From Mesorhizobium waimense (lineage in GTDB: Bacteria > Pseudomonadota > Alphaproteobacteria > Rhizobiales > Rhizobiaceae): 64,000 nucleotides of DNA. The stretch lies in assembly GCF_003601975.1 (NCBI RefSeq), contig NZ_QZWZ01000008.1, positions 62,001 through 126,000 of the forward strand, read 5' to 3'. Below the pieces are notes generated by a model. The model was not told where the DNA came from. It worked only from the letters and a program-made list of their open reading frames with translations, and ran no database searches. A program made the position numbers and the translations under genes. Positions 36,169 to 45,386 of the stretch are shown one piece after another (positions within the stretch are counted from its first letter, which is position 1; each line of letters opens with the position of its first letter).

Positions 36169-37182
36169 ATGCAAATCGGAATGATGGGACTGGGCAGGAT
36201 GGGCGCCAACATGGTGCGCCGCCTGATGCGCGACGGCCACCAATGCGTCGTCTACGACATCAACGCGGCCAGCGTCGCCGCCTTGGTCAAGGACGGCGCC
36301 ATAGGTGCTGCCTCGATGGAGGAGTTCGTCGGCAAGCTGGCCAAGCCACGCGGCGCCTGGCTGATGCTGCCGGCGGCGATCACCGGCAAGATCGCCGATC
36401 AGGTGGCGGCACTTATGGAACCCGGCGACATCATCATCGACGGCGGCAATTCCTATTACCACGACGCCGTCGACCAGGCTGCCGAGCTTGCGGCCAAGGG
36501 CATCAGCTATGTCGATGTCGGCACTAGCGGCGGCGTCTGGGGCCTGGAGCGCGGTTACTGCCTGATGATCGGCGGCCCCGACGAGGCGGTGCGCCATCTC
36601 GATCCGATCTTCGCGACGCTGGCGCCGGGCGCCGATGCCGGCGCCAATCCGGCCAAGGATGCCGGGACGGCGCCCTTCGGCTATCTCCATTGCGGGCCAA
36701 GCGGCGCCGGCCATTTCGTCAAGATGGTCCACAACGGCATCGAATACGGCGTCATGGCCGCCTATGCCGAAGGCATGAACATCCTGAAGTCGGCCAATGC
36801 CGGCAAGCGGCAGCGCACGGCGGACGCCGAAACCAGCCCGCTGGAAAACCCGCAATATTACCAGTTCGATATCGATCTGGCCCAGGTTGCCGAAGTCTGG
36901 CGCCACGGCAGTGTCATCGGCTCCTGGTTGCTCGACCTGACGGCGGGCGCGCTGAAGGCCGATTCGGCACTGACCCAGTTCGGCGGCCGGGTTTCGGATT
37001 CCGGTGAGGGGCGCTGGACGCTGAAAGCGGCGATCGACACCGGCGTGCCGGCCCCGGTCCTGTCCTCGGCCCTGTTCGACCGCTTCTCCTCGCAAGGCGA
37101 ATCCGAATTCTCCGACAAGCTCCTGTCCGCCATGCGCTATGCCTTCGGCGGCCATGTCGAGAAGCCGAAGACCGGCTCGTGA
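36169..37182 (+). CDS. gnd: 6-phosphogluconate dehydrogenase, short decarboxylating form
   Basis: 337 residues, the short bacterial form (GndA/YqeC class, often NAD-using) rather than the 470-residue type. The Rossmann motif [13 protein letters not shown] is at residues 6-18; catalytic-region motifs are [34 protein letters not shown] and [21 protein letters not shown] with the Lys and Asn ligands. It converts 6-phosphogluconate to ribulose 5-phosphate and CO2. Located 33 nt after the glucoamylase gene and followed by zwf. Confidence 0.93.
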   Translation: MQIGMMGLGRMGANMVRRLMRDGHQCVVYDINAASVAALVKDGAIGAASMEEFVGKLAKPRGAWLMLPAAITGKIADQVAALMEPGDIIIDGGNSYYHDAVDQAAELAAKGISYVDVGTSGGVWGLERGYCLMIGGPDEAVRHLDPIFATLAPGADAGANPAKDAGTAPFGYLHCGPSGAGHFVKMVHNGIEYGVMAAYAEGMNILKSANAGKRQRTADAETSPLENPQYYQFDIDLAQVAEVWRHGSVIGSWLLDLTAGALKADSALTQFGGRVSDSGEGRWTLKAAIDTGVPAPVLSSALFDRFSSQGESEFSDKLLSAMRYAFGGHVEKPKTGS

Positions 37183-37204
37183 CGGGCGAAGTGAGGAGAC
37201 ATCG

Positions 37205-38581
37205 ATGAGCCAGGAACGGTCCGACACGCTGGTGCTCTTCGGGGCGACCGGCGACCTCGCCCACAAGAAGATATTTCCCGCTCTCTACCAGATGGTCGCC
37301 AAGGGGACGCTGACCGAGCCGGTGATCGGCGTCGCCTTCGACCCATGGGACATCGGCAAATTGCAGGCGCGCGCCCGCGACGGCATCGTCAATGCGCTGG
37401 GCAGCGTCGACGAGAAGGTCTTCGCGCAGCTCGCCTCGCAGCTGCGCTATGTCAGTGGCGATTATCGCGATGCGGCGACCTTCGAGAAGCTGAAGGCAGC
37501 ACTTGGATCGGCGCAGCAGCCGCTGCACTACATGGCCGTGCCGCCGACCATGTTCGAAACCGTGGTCCAGGGGCTGGAACAATCGGGCACCGCGCATGGC
37601 GCGCGGCTGATGGTGGAAAAGCCGTTTGGCCATGATCTGCAATCGGCCCGCTGGCTGAACCGCGTGCTGCACCTGGTCTTCGACGAGCAGTCGATCTTCC
37701 GCATCGACCACTATCTCGGCAAGGAAGCGATCCAGAACCTGCTCTATTTCCGCTTCGCCAATTCCTTCCTCGAGCCGATCTGGAACCGCAACTTCGTCGA
37801 GAGCGTGCAGATCACCATGGCCGAGGATTTCGGCGTCGAGGGGCGCGGCCGCTTCTATGACGATGTCGGCTGCATCCGCGACGTCATCGAAAACCATCTG
37901 CTCAACATCCTGATGCTGCTCGCCATGGAGCCGCCGGTCGGCCGCTCCGCCGACGACCTGATCGATGAGAAGGTGCAGGTGCTGCGCGCGATCCGGACGC
38001 TCACCAAGGACGATGTGGTACGCGGCCAGTTCACAGGCTATCTCGCCGAGCCCGGCGTGGCGCCGAACTCGCCGGTCGAGACTTTTGCCGCGGCGCGCTT
38101 CTTCGTCGACACCTGGCGCTGGCAGGACGTGCCCTTCTTTATCCGGGCCGGCAAGAACATGCCGGTGCATGCCACCGAGGTGATCGTGCGGCTGAAGCGG
38201 CCGCCGCTCGACGTCTTCGACCCGATCAAGCCCGGCGACGCCAATTATGTCCGCTTCCGCATCGACCCGCTGGTGGCGATCTCGATCGGCGCCCAGCGCA
38301 AACAGGCCGGCGACGACATGGTCGGCGAGCAGGTGGAACTCACCGCACTCGATGACAGCAAGGGCGACATGCCGCCTTACGAGCGGCTAATCGGCGATGC
38401 CATGAACGGCAATGGCCAGCTGTTCACCCGCCAGGACGCCAGCGAACTCGCCTGGCGCATCGTCGGTCCGGTGCTTGGCGACACCACGCCGCCGCATGTC
38501 TACGAGCCGAAGACCTGGGGGCCGGAAGGCGCCATGAATGGCTTCGGCCCGCCGAATGGCTGGATCAATCCGTCGAAATAA
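37205..38581 (+). CDS. zwf: Glucose-6-phosphate 1-dehydrogenase
   Basis: 458 residues from the ATG at 37205 (GAGGAG upstream). NADP-binding start [22 protein letters not shown] (residues about 9-30), [15 protein letters not shown], and the substrate motif [21 protein letters not shown] with catalytic His (about 178) are seen. It oxidises glucose 6-phosphate to the lactone. Slightly shorter than the common 490 residues. No 6-phosphogluconolactonase gene lies in the operon. Confidence 0.94.
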   Translation: MSQERSDTLVLFGATGDLAHKKIFPALYQMVAKGTLTEPVIGVAFDPWDIGKLQARARDGIVNALGSVDEKVFAQLASQLRYVSGDYRDAATFEKLKAALGSAQQPLHYMAVPPTMFETVVQGLEQSGTAHGARLMVEKPFGHDLQSARWLNRVLHLVFDEQSIFRIDHYLGKEAIQNLLYFRFANSFLEPIWNRNFVESVQITMAEDFGVEGRGRFYDDVGCIRDVIENHLLNILMLLAMEPPVGRSADDLIDEKVQVLRAIRTLTKDDVVRGQFTGYLAEPGVAPNSPVETFAAARFFVDTWRWQDVPFFIRAGKNMPVHATEVIVRLKRPPLDVFDPIKPGDANYVRFRIDPLVAISIGAQRKQAGDDMVGEQVELTALDDSKGDMPPYERLIGDAMNGNGQLFTRQDASELAWRIVGPVLGDTTPPHVYEPKTWGPEGAMNGFGPPNGWINPSK

Positions 38582-38600
38582 TCTTTGGGGAGGCAAGGCG

Positions 38601-39305
38601 ATGGCCAAGACGGCAAAGCCGGCTGCGGCAAACGGCGAACAGATCGTGCTGTCGATCGACATTGGCGGTTCGCACGTCAAGATCCTGAGCAGCGCCGGCG
38701 GCGAAGAACGCCGCGCCGATTCCGGACCCGGACTCACACCGCAGCAGATGATCGCGGCGGTGAAGACGCTGGCCGAGGGCCTGCCCTATGACGTCGTCTC
38801 GATGGGCTACCCCGGCCCAGTGACTCACAACCGGCCGATGATCGACCCCGCCAATCTCGGCAAGGGCTGGGCTGGCTATGATTTCGCCGCCGCCTTCGGC
38901 AAGCCGGTGAAGGTCGTCAACGACGCGCTGATGCAGGCGATCGGCAGCTACGAGGGCGGCCGCATGCTGTTTCTCGGCCTGGGAACGGGCCTGGGTGCCG
39001 CGATGATCGTCGATAATGTTGCGCAGCCGATGGAGCTGGCGCACCTTCCTTACAAGAAGGGCGGCAGTTTCGAGGACTATGTCGGCGAGCGCGGTCTTGA
39101 AAAACGCGGCAAGAAGAAATGGCGCAAATACGTCTTCGATATTGTCGACCGGCTTCGCGCCGCCATGCAGCCCGACTACGTGGTCATCGGCGGCGGCAAT
39201 GTCGACAAGCTCGACGATTTGCCTGCTGATTCGCGGCGTGGCGACAATACGCGCGCTTTCGAAGGTGGATTTCGACTGTGGCGCGACAAGGCGCTGATCG
39301 TCTGA
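38601..39305 (+). CDS. ROK-family (polyphosphate-type) glucokinase
   Basis: 234 residues from the ATG at 38601 (GGGGAGG upstream). The phosphate-binding loop is LSIDIGGSHVKILS (residues about 18-31); further motifs are VVSMGYPGPV, PVKVVNDALMQAIGSYEGGRMLFLGLGTGLGAAMI with the catalytic Asp, and DYVVIGGGNVDKL. Length and lack of the ROK zinc cluster resemble polyphosphate glucokinases, but the donor (ATP or polyphosphate) cannot be settled. It would phosphorylate the glucose released by the glucoamylase and feed zwf and gnd. Last gene of the operon. Confidence 0.85.
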   Translation: MAKTAKPAAANGEQIVLSIDIGGSHVKILSSAGGEERRADSGPGLTPQQMIAAVKTLAEGLPYDVVSMGYPGPVTHNRPMIDPANLGKGWAGYDFAAAFGKPVKVVNDALMQAIGSYEGGRMLFLGLGTGLGAAMIVDNVAQPMELAHLPYKKGGSFEDYVGERGLEKRGKKKWRKYVFDIVDRLRAAMQPDYVVIGGGNVDKLDDLPADSRRGDNTRAFEGGFRLWRDKALIV

Positions 39306-39422
39306 TAGTATTACGATTCAGTATAGTTGTTCAAAATTACGTGTGATGTGGCACGAAGTCATTGCGTCGAGCAGATTTGCCGACTAGGAGTGCCACCACC
39401 CCCCCACCGACGGAGAGATAAA

Positions 39423-39887
39423 TTGGCCGACGACAGCAATAACGCTCGCAAAGATATCGACCTGCTCGAGCTCACCGCCCACATCGTATCCGCCTACGTC
39501 GAGAAGAACCGCTTGCCCGCTTCCGGCCTCAGCGACCTCATCGCAAGCGTCAGCGCCTCGATCAGTGGCCTCGGCCAACCGGTCGTCCCCGAGGCAGCGC
39601 CCCTAGTACCCGCGGTCAATCCCAGACGGTCGGTGACGCCGGACTACATTATCTGCCTCGAGGACGGCAAGAAGTTCAAATCGCTGAAGCGCCATCTCGG
39701 CGTTCATTTCGGCCTCAGCCCGGAAGCCTATCGCACCAAATGGGGCCTGCCGTCCGACTATCCGATGGTTGCTCCCAACTATGCGGCTTCGCGCTCCGAG
39801 CTGGCGAAATCGATCGGCCTTGGTCGCAAGGCCGCCGCGCCGGCGCCAGCCAAGGTGAAGGGCAGGAAAGCCAAAGCCGCGGCTTGA
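39423..39887 (+). CDS. mucR: MucR/Ros-family transcriptional regulator
   Basis: 154 residues from the TTG at 39423 (GGAGAG upstream); an upstream in-frame start lacks a ribosome site. The N-terminal part (IDLLELTAHIVSAYVEKNRL) is the oligomerisation region. The C-terminal Ros-type zinc finger reads CLEDGKKFKSLKRHLGVHFG, with ligands C-x2-D and H-x3-H, the second Cys of Ros being Asp as in MucR. Family members bind AT-rich DNA and control exopolysaccharide, motility and symbiosis genes. The upstream AT-rich 117 nt may hold an autoregulatory site. Confidence 0.9.
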   Translation: MADDSNNARKDIDLLELTAHIVSAYVEKNRLPASGLSDLIASVSASISGLGQPVVPEAAPLVPAVNPRRSVTPDYIICLEDGKKFKSLKRHLGVHFGLSPEAYRTKWGLPSDYPMVAPNYAASRSELAKSIGLGRKAAAPAPAKVKGRKAKAAA

Positions 39888-40021
39888 GCACCGATGCTCG
39901 GCGCAGTCGGCGCCGAGCCAATTGTTTAGGCGACTGGAACAGAAGCCTGCCGGCGATCCGCCTTGGCAGGCTTCATGCTTTTATGGCTTGGATACACCAA
40001 GCAGGCTGTTTGGGGGAAGCC

Positions 40022-41122
40022 ATGAACTATGCCAGGATGGTGATCGAGAAAGAGGCGCCGGAGGAATACGGCTACGACCGTATCCGCTACAATCTTTCCG
40101 AAAGCTCGATCGCCGACCAGAAGCTCTCCGATATTGGCCTGTCGCTGCCCGACCTGACACTGTTTTATGGCGAGCATCGCGGCGACAAGGAATTGCGGGC
40201 GCTGATCGCGGCGCAGGATGAGGGCATCTCGCCCGACGACGTGCTGGTCACCGCGGGTGCCGCCGGCGCGCTGTTCATCATCTCGACCTCGCTTCTGTCC
40301 GAGCGCGACCACCTCGTCGTCGTCAGGCCCAACTATGCCACCAGCATCGAGACGCCGAAGGCGATCGGCTGCGCCATCTCCTATGCCGATCTCGATTTCG
40401 ATGAAGGGTTCGCCATCGACGTCGCGCGTGTCGCAGCGGCGGTACGGCCGAACACAAGGCTGATCAGCGTCACCTGCCCGCACAATCCGACCGGCACGAT
40501 GATGGCGCGATCCGATCTCGACGCGCTGGTGGCGCTCGCCGAAAGCCGCAACTGCCATTTGCTGGTCGACGAGACCTATCGCGATCTCTCCTACGGAAAG
40601 CGCCTGCCATCGGCAGCCTCGCTGAGCCCCAGCGCAATCAGCGTCTCGTCGCTGTCGAAAGCCTTCGGCATTCCCGGCATCCGCATCGGCTGGCTGGTCA
40701 CCCGAAACGCGGAGCTGCAGGAAAGATTCCTTGCCGCCAAGGAGCAGATCGGCATCTGTGGCAGCGTCATCGACGAAAGCATCGCGCGCGGCATGCTCGA
40801 GCGACGCGACGCCTTCTTGGCGGCACTGCTGCCCGACATGGCCAGGCGCCGCGACATCGTCCAGGCCTGGATCGACCGCGAGAAGCTGGTCGACTGGGTG
40901 CGGCCCGAAGGCGGCGTGGTCGGCTTTCCCAGGCTGAATGTCGATGCCGGTTTCGACCTCGACCGGTTCTACATCAATCTGCTCGAACGCCACGGCACCT
41001 ATGTCGGCCCCGGCCATTGGTTCGACATGCCGAAGCGCTTCTTCCGCGTCGGCTTCGGCTGGCCGAAGGAGGCCGAATTGCGCGGCGGCCTCGACGCCAT
41101 TTCCGCCGCGCTCAGGGCGTGA
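40022..41122 (+). CDS. Class I/II PLP-dependent aminotransferase
   Basis: 366 residues from the ATG at 40022 (GGGGGAA upstream). Motifs in order: LFYGEHRGDKELRALIA, VTAGAAGALFIISTSLLS for cofactor phosphate, CPHNPTGTMM, LLVDETYRDLSYG and the Schiff-base Lys in SVSSLSKAFGIPGIRIGWLVT (about residue 221). The family is fold-type I. The substrate pair cannot be assigned. It is cytoplasmic and stands alone; the divergent spacing of about 134 nt to mucR leaves room for its own promoter. Confidence 0.9.
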   Translation: MNYARMVIEKEAPEEYGYDRIRYNLSESSIADQKLSDIGLSLPDLTLFYGEHRGDKELRALIAAQDEGISPDDVLVTAGAAGALFIISTSLLSERDHLVVVRPNYATSIETPKAIGCAISYADLDFDEGFAIDVARVAAAVRPNTRLISVTCPHNPTGTMMARSDLDALVALAESRNCHLLVDETYRDLSYGKRLPSAASLSPSAISVSSLSKAFGIPGIRIGWLVTRNAELQERFLAAKEQIGICGSVIDESIARGMLERRDAFLAALLPDMARRRDIVQAWIDREKLVDWVRPEGGVVGFPRLNVDAGFDLDRFYINLLERHGTYVGPGHWFDMPKRFFRVGFGWPKEAELRGGLDAISAALRA

Positions 41123-41281
41123 TCCTCGTCCTATCCGTCGGACAGACCGGAAATCCCTTGATCCAGAACCGATTCTGGCGCACATCCCCACGCGAACTTT
41201 GTTAAAAGTTCCTTGGCCGGAACAGCGCCCACCGTGGAAGTGCCCCGCCGGCCGATGTCTTCGCAACGGGGCCCTAACTCC

Positions 41282-42520
41282 ATGACTGCAGAACAGATAT
41301 CGCCGGACCAGCGCTATGCCGCCTTCCGGCACAAAGCCTTCCTGAGCTACTGGACGGCCCGCTTCCTCGGCACATTCGCGACCATGATCGTCTCCGTCGC
41401 GGTCGGCTGGCAGATCTACGACTTGACCCGCGACCCCTTCGATCTTGGCATTGTCGGCATCGTCCAGTTTCTGCCGTCGTTGCTGCTGGTGCTGGTTACC
41501 GGCGTCGTCGCCGACCGCTTCGGCCGCCGTCTGATCATGGCACTGTCGACACTGATCGAGGCAGGCTGTGCACTCGCTCTCCTGGCCTTGACTTTGCGCG
41601 GTCTCGTCAGTCCGCTGCCGATCTTCGCCGTGCTCGCGCTGTTCGGCATCGCGCGTGCCTTCTTCGGACCGGCTTCGTCCTCGTTGTTCGCCAATCTTGT
41701 GCCGCCGGAGGATTTCGGCAATGCGATTGCCTGGAACTCGTCCGCTTGGCAGACGGCAACCATCGTCGGCCCAGTCGCCGGCGGCCTGCTCTATGGCCTT
41801 TCGGCGGAAGTTGCCTACGCCACCGCCGCCATCCTGATGGCGGTGGCCGCCCTGCTGATCTTCACCATTCCGAAGCCGGCCCAACAGACCGCCACCGACA
41901 AGCCGACGATGGAGACGCTGTTTGCCGGCTTCCGCTACATCTGGGGCGAGAAGATCGTGCTCGGCGCCATCTCGCTCGATCTGTTCGCGGTGCTCCTTTC
42001 GGGCGCCTCGGCGCTGCTGCCGGTTTATGCGCGCGACATTCTGGAGCTCGGCCCGTGGGGTCTCGGCCTGCTGCGCTCGGCGCCAGGCATCGGCGCCATC
42101 TGCGTCGCGGTCTGGCTCGCCGGACACCCGCTTCGCGATAACGCCGGCAAGATCATGCTCGGCTTCGTGGCAGCGTTCGGCGCCTTTACCGTGCTTTTCG
42201 GTCTGTCGACCATCACCTGGCTGTCGATCGCAGCACTTGCCTGCCTCGGCGCGACCGACATGTTCAGCGTCTACATTAGGGAGACGCTGATCCAGCTATG
42301 GACACCGGACGAGGTGCGCGGTCGCGTCAATGCCGTCAACCAGGTGTTCGTCGGCGCCTCCAACGAGGTCGGCGAGTTCCGCGCCGGCACCATGGCGGCG
42401 CTGATCGGCACCGTGCCGGCAGTGGTGGTCGGCGGCGTCGGCGCCATCGCGGTTGCCGGCCTGTGGGCCTATCTGTTTCCAGCGTTGCGGCAGGTGCAGC
42501 ACCTCAACAGCCGTAACTGA
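41282..42520 (+). CDS. MFS transporter, EntS-like exporter
   Basis: 412 residues with about 11-12 membrane helices. The start is taken as the ATG at 41282 (MTAEQISPDQRYAAF); an ATG at 41255 is possible but neither has a strong ribosome site. The first loop motif is VVADRFGRRLIMALSTLIE (residues about 75-93), typical of major facilitators. Landmarks WTARFLGTFATMIVSVAVGWQIYDLT and DMFSVYIRETLIQLWTPDEVRGRVNAVNQVF fit the MFS_3/enterobactin exporter group. Probably exports a siderophore-like or toxic small molecule. Ends 3 nt from the convergent amidotransferase gene. Confidence 0.87.
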   Translation: MTAEQISPDQRYAAFRHKAFLSYWTARFLGTFATMIVSVAVGWQIYDLTRDPFDLGIVGIVQFLPSLLLVLVTGVVADRFGRRLIMALSTLIEAGCALALLALTLRGLVSPLPIFAVLALFGIARAFFGPASSSLFANLVPPEDFGNAIAWNSSAWQTATIVGPVAGGLLYGLSAEVAYATAAILMAVAALLIFTIPKPAQQTATDKPTMETLFAGFRYIWGEKIVLGAISLDLFAVLLSGASALLPVYARDILELGPWGLGLLRSAPGIGAICVAVWLAGHPLRDNAGKIMLGFVAAFGAFTVLFGLSTITWLSIAALACLGATDMFSVYIRETLIQLWTPDEVRGRVNAVNQVFVGASNEVGEFRAGTMAALIGTVPAVVVGGVGAIAVAGLWAYLFPALRQVQHLNSRN

Positions 42521-42523
42521 CAG

Positions 42524-43240
42524 TCACCCTGTCGCCGGCTTGCCAAAAATCAGCTCCAAAAATTCGCTCAGCCAGCGCTTGAGATGCATGTCCCAGATCA
42601 GCCGGCCGCCGAGATGGTCGCGGCCGGGCTGGGCGCCGGGCAACTCGAAACGATGCGCGCCGCGCACCACCCAGCGCTGCATCATCACCCGGGTCAATTC
42701 GCCATGGAACTGGATGCCCCAGGCATTGTCGCCATAGCGGAAAGCCTGGTTCGGGTATGTCTCGGAGGTCGCCAGCAGCGTCGCATCCCTTGGCAGGGAA
42801 AATCCTTCGCGGTGGAACTGGTAGACCATCTCCGGCCAGTGCATCAGCTTCTTGCCGGCTTCGGTCGCTTTCAGCGGATACCAGCCGATCTCGACCAATC
42901 CCTCGCCATGACCCTCGACCTTGCCGCCGAGTTGGTTGACCAGCATCTGCGCACCGAGGCAGATGCCGAGGAATGGCCGGTTCTCCTTCAGCGGAACGTT
43001 GAGCCAGTTGGTCTCGCGGCGGACGAACTCGTCCTCGTCATTGGCGCTCATCGGCCCGCCGAACATCACCGCGCCGGCATGGCCGTCCAGCGTACCGGGC
43101 AATTCATCGCCGAGCGGCGGCCGGCGGATGTCGAGATCGAACCCCTCTTCAAGCAGCATATGGCCGACGCGGCCGGGGCTCGAATTCTCCTGATGCAGCA
43201 CGATCAGGATTCTTGGCTTCGAACTCTGCTTGGGCGGCAT
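42524..43240 (-). CDS. Class I glutamine amidotransferase-like protein
   Basis: 238 residues from the ATG at 43240 (upstream in-frame codons overlap the TerB gene and are unlikely). The triad is present: nucleophile Cys in FLGICLGAQMLVNQLGG (about residue 93) and His-Glu in WGIQFHGEL (about 180-182). Single-domain homologues are annotated as GMP-synthase-like glutamine amidotransferases or gamma-glutamyl hydrolases. No synthetase partner is nearby, so the true substrate is open. It follows the TerB-like gene closely on the same strand. Confidence 0.88.
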   Translation of the reverse strand: MPPKQSSKPRILIVLHQENSSPGRVGHMLLEEGFDLDIRRPPLGDELPGTLDGHAGAVMFGGPMSANDEDEFVRRETNWLNVPLKENRPFLGICLGAQMLVNQLGGKVEGHGEGLVEIGWYPLKATEAGKKLMHWPEMVYQFHREGFSLPRDATLLATSETYPNQAFRYGDNAWGIQFHGELTRVMMQRWVVRGAHRFELPGAQPGRDHLGGRLIWDMHLKRWLSEFLELIFGKPATG

Positions 43241-43247
43241 TAGCAGC

Positions 43248-43727
43248 CTATTCGTCGCTTGAGGTTCCACTGGCACCCGGCGCTTGTGCCGCCGCCTTGC
43301 GGCGCGCCTCGATACGGTCGCGGCGCTCGACGCCTATCAGTTCGGCGACGCGCCAGACGGTGTTGTCTTCCAGCTCGTGCAACTCGCCATCGGCATAGAC
43401 GATCTCCCACATCAGGCCGATGAAAGCCTTGCGCGCCTCGGCGTCGAGATGACGCTTCAGCACGCTGGTGAAGGCATAGAGGTCGATCGCCTCATTGTCG
43501 GCGCGCTCGCCGGCGGCGGCCAACGCATCGAGCTCGTCGCCGCCGATCGAATAGCTTTGCGCCAGCACCTGTTTGAACCGCTCCCACTCGATGTCCTGGC
43601 GCACGCCGTCAGCGCTCATGACATGGTAGAGCAGCGCCGACGCCGCAACGCGCGGATCGTCCGCGTTTGCGCGAGCCCCGGTACCGCCCGGCAAATCCTT
43701 AAGAAACGACAATACGCGTTCGAACAT
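43248..43727 (-). CDS. TerB-family protein
   Basis: 159 residues from the ATG at 43727 (MFERVLSFLKDLPGG). The TerB/DjlA-type metal-binding helical repeat is seen: ASALLYHVMSADGVRQDIEWERF and KAFIGLMWEIVYADGELHELEDN, each with the acidic D-G-(x)-E/D motif. Soluble and cytoplasmic. Despite the tellurite name, most single TerB proteins have unknown roles, possibly linked to envelope stress. It follows hemY by 35 nt in the same direction. Confidence 0.88.
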   Translation of the reverse strand: MFERVLSFLKDLPGGTGARANADDPRVAASALLYHVMSADGVRQDIEWERFKQVLAQSYSIGGDELDALAAAGERADNEAIDLYAFTSVLKRHLDAEARKAFIGLMWEIVYADGELHELEDNTVWRVAELIGVERRDRIEARRKAAAQAPGASGTSSDE

Positions 43728-43762
43728 CACATCATTCCCAATGGCCAAACCCGGGCCGAGCC

Positions 43763-45376
43763 TCAAAACAAACGGAACCGGCGCGGCGATTTTTCCGCTT
43801 CCTCGTCGGGGTCGACGCCGGGATCGTCGGGCAGCCTGGCCAACTCCTCCGCCGGCTCGACCGCTTCGGCATCGCCGGGCACGGCGGCAAAGGCAGCGGC
43901 GGTGACAGGCGTGACCTGGTCCTCGCCGCTTTCCGCTACCGCCTCGGCCGCTGTCGTCGTCTTGCCGGCGGAAACAGCCGGGTGATCGATCACATCGGCA
44001 GGCTTTTCCTTGACCGATACGACCGGCGCCGTAATGGCCGGCACGACGGAATCGGGCAAATCTTCATGGCTGTCGATGAGTTGTCCGAGCCGTTCCATCG
44101 GCGCGCGCCATTCGAAGGCGTCGAGCTTGCCGGAGACCGGCGACACCGGCGCCCAGCGCTCGGAGATGACGCCGTCGGCGACCCAGGCCGGATCGCGCGG
44201 CGCCCTGACGGCCTTGGACAACAATTGCCTGGCCTTGCCCTGGTCGCCGGACTCGGCCTCCTCGATATCGGCCAGCAGCAGATAGGCGCCTTCGCGGCGA
44301 TCCATGCGGATCGCTGCCTCGGCCTCGCGCCGCGCGGTCGCAAAATCCTGCGCGTCGAGCGCGGCGCGCGCCACCGTCAGCGAGGATTCGGCATGGTTCT
44401 TCTTCATCTCCTGCAGCTTCTTTGCCCGGTTCAGCCGGTCGAGCACCGCATCGCCCGGCCTTGCATGGATGTAAAGCTCGGCGATCTCCGGGTGCGGCTC
44501 GGCTCTCCAGGCCGTTTCGAGGATCTTGGAGCCCTTGCGCACATCGTTCTGCTTGAACAGCAAGCTTGCCGCGGCGACCGCCGCCGGCGCGAAGTCCGGC
44601 CGCAGCTTGTTGGCCTCGAGCGCAGCGGTCCTCGCGGCATTGGGGTCGCTGTCGATCAGCGCTTGCGCCTTGGCGGTGAGCAGCACGGCGCGGCGCCGGT
44701 TGGCGGCGTCGCGCTCGATCTGCCGCGTCGATTTCTGCGCCTCGACCAGCTTCAGCGCGCCATCCCAGTCGCCACGCCCGGTCAATTCTTCCAGCGTCGA
44801 TTCGGCCGCCCAGGCCAGTTGCGGCGCCACTGCCGCGGCGCGGCCGGCATAGTGCCTGGCGGCATTGCGGTCGCCGAGGCGCTCGGCCTCCAGATAGAGC
44901 CCGCGCAGGCCAAGCAGCCGCATTTCCGGATCGTCGAGCATGCTCTCGAATTTCTCGCGCGCGCCCTCATGGTCGCCTTCGAGCAGCGAGGCCTGCGCTT
45001 CCAGGAGATGGATCAGCGGCTCTTGGTCGGAGCGGATCAGCTTCGCCGCTTCCTTGGTCTTCTTGCGGGCCAGCGCGCCATCGCCGGCGCCGGCGGCGAT
45101 CATGCCGGTCGACAGCGCCTGGTAGCCGCGGTCGCGGCGGCGCACGCGGAAATAGCGCGAGATGGTGTAGGGGCTGTTCCACAGCGACTTGATCAGCCAC
45201 CAGAAGATCATCACCGCGGCGACCACGGCAACGACCGCCACCGCCGCCACCATCAGCGTGACCTGATACTGATAGCCGTTGAAGGTGATGAGCATCTCGC
45301 CTGGCCGGTCGGCCAGCCATGCGAAGCCGAGGCCGAGCGCGAAGACGACGGCGAGGAAAAACAGGATGCGGATCAT
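43763..45376 (-). CDS. hemY: HemY-type TPR membrane protein
   Basis: 537 residues. Two N-terminal membrane helices (MIRILFFLAVVFALGLGFAW and VTLMVAAVAVVAVVAAVMIFWWL, residues 1-62) match HemY_N, followed by a cytoplasmic or periplasmic tetratricopeptide region from about 100 to 400 (AREKFESMLDDPEMRLLGLRGLY, AAVAAASLLFKQNDVRKG). The C-terminus is acidic and disordered. It is part of the conserved hemC-hemD-mitofilin-hemY order but is not the protoporphyrinogen oxidase that shares the name; the exact role in haem synthesis is unsettled. Confidence 0.9.
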   Translation of the reverse strand: MIRILFFLAVVFALGLGFAWLADRPGEMLITFNGYQYQVTLMVAAVAVVAVVAAVMIFWWLIKSLWNSPYTISRYFRVRRRDRGYQALSTGMIAAGAGDGALARKKTKEAAKLIRSDQEPLIHLLEAQASLLEGDHEGAREKFESMLDDPEMRLLGLRGLYLEAERLGDRNAARHYAGRAAAVAPQLAWAAESTLEELTGRGDWDGALKLVEAQKSTRQIERDAANRRRAVLLTAKAQALIDSDPNAARTAALEANKLRPDFAPAAVAAASLLFKQNDVRKGSKILETAWRAEPHPEIAELYIHARPGDAVLDRLNRAKKLQEMKKNHAESSLTVARAALDAQDFATARREAEAAIRMDRREGAYLLLADIEEAESGDQGKARQLLSKAVRAPRDPAWVADGVISERWAPVSPVSGKLDAFEWRAPMERLGQLIDSHEDLPDSVVPAITAPVVSVKEKPADVIDHPAVSAGKTTTAAEAVAESGEDQVTPVTAAAFAAVPGDAEAVEPAEELARLPDDPGVDPDEEAEKSPRRFRLF

Positions 45377-45386
45377 CGGATTTTCC

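Noticed and set aside
39926..42127. 733-codon open frame on the minus strand opposite the aminotransferase and MFS genes
   Set aside because: Composition is that of an antisense shadow, and both opposite genes have clear families.
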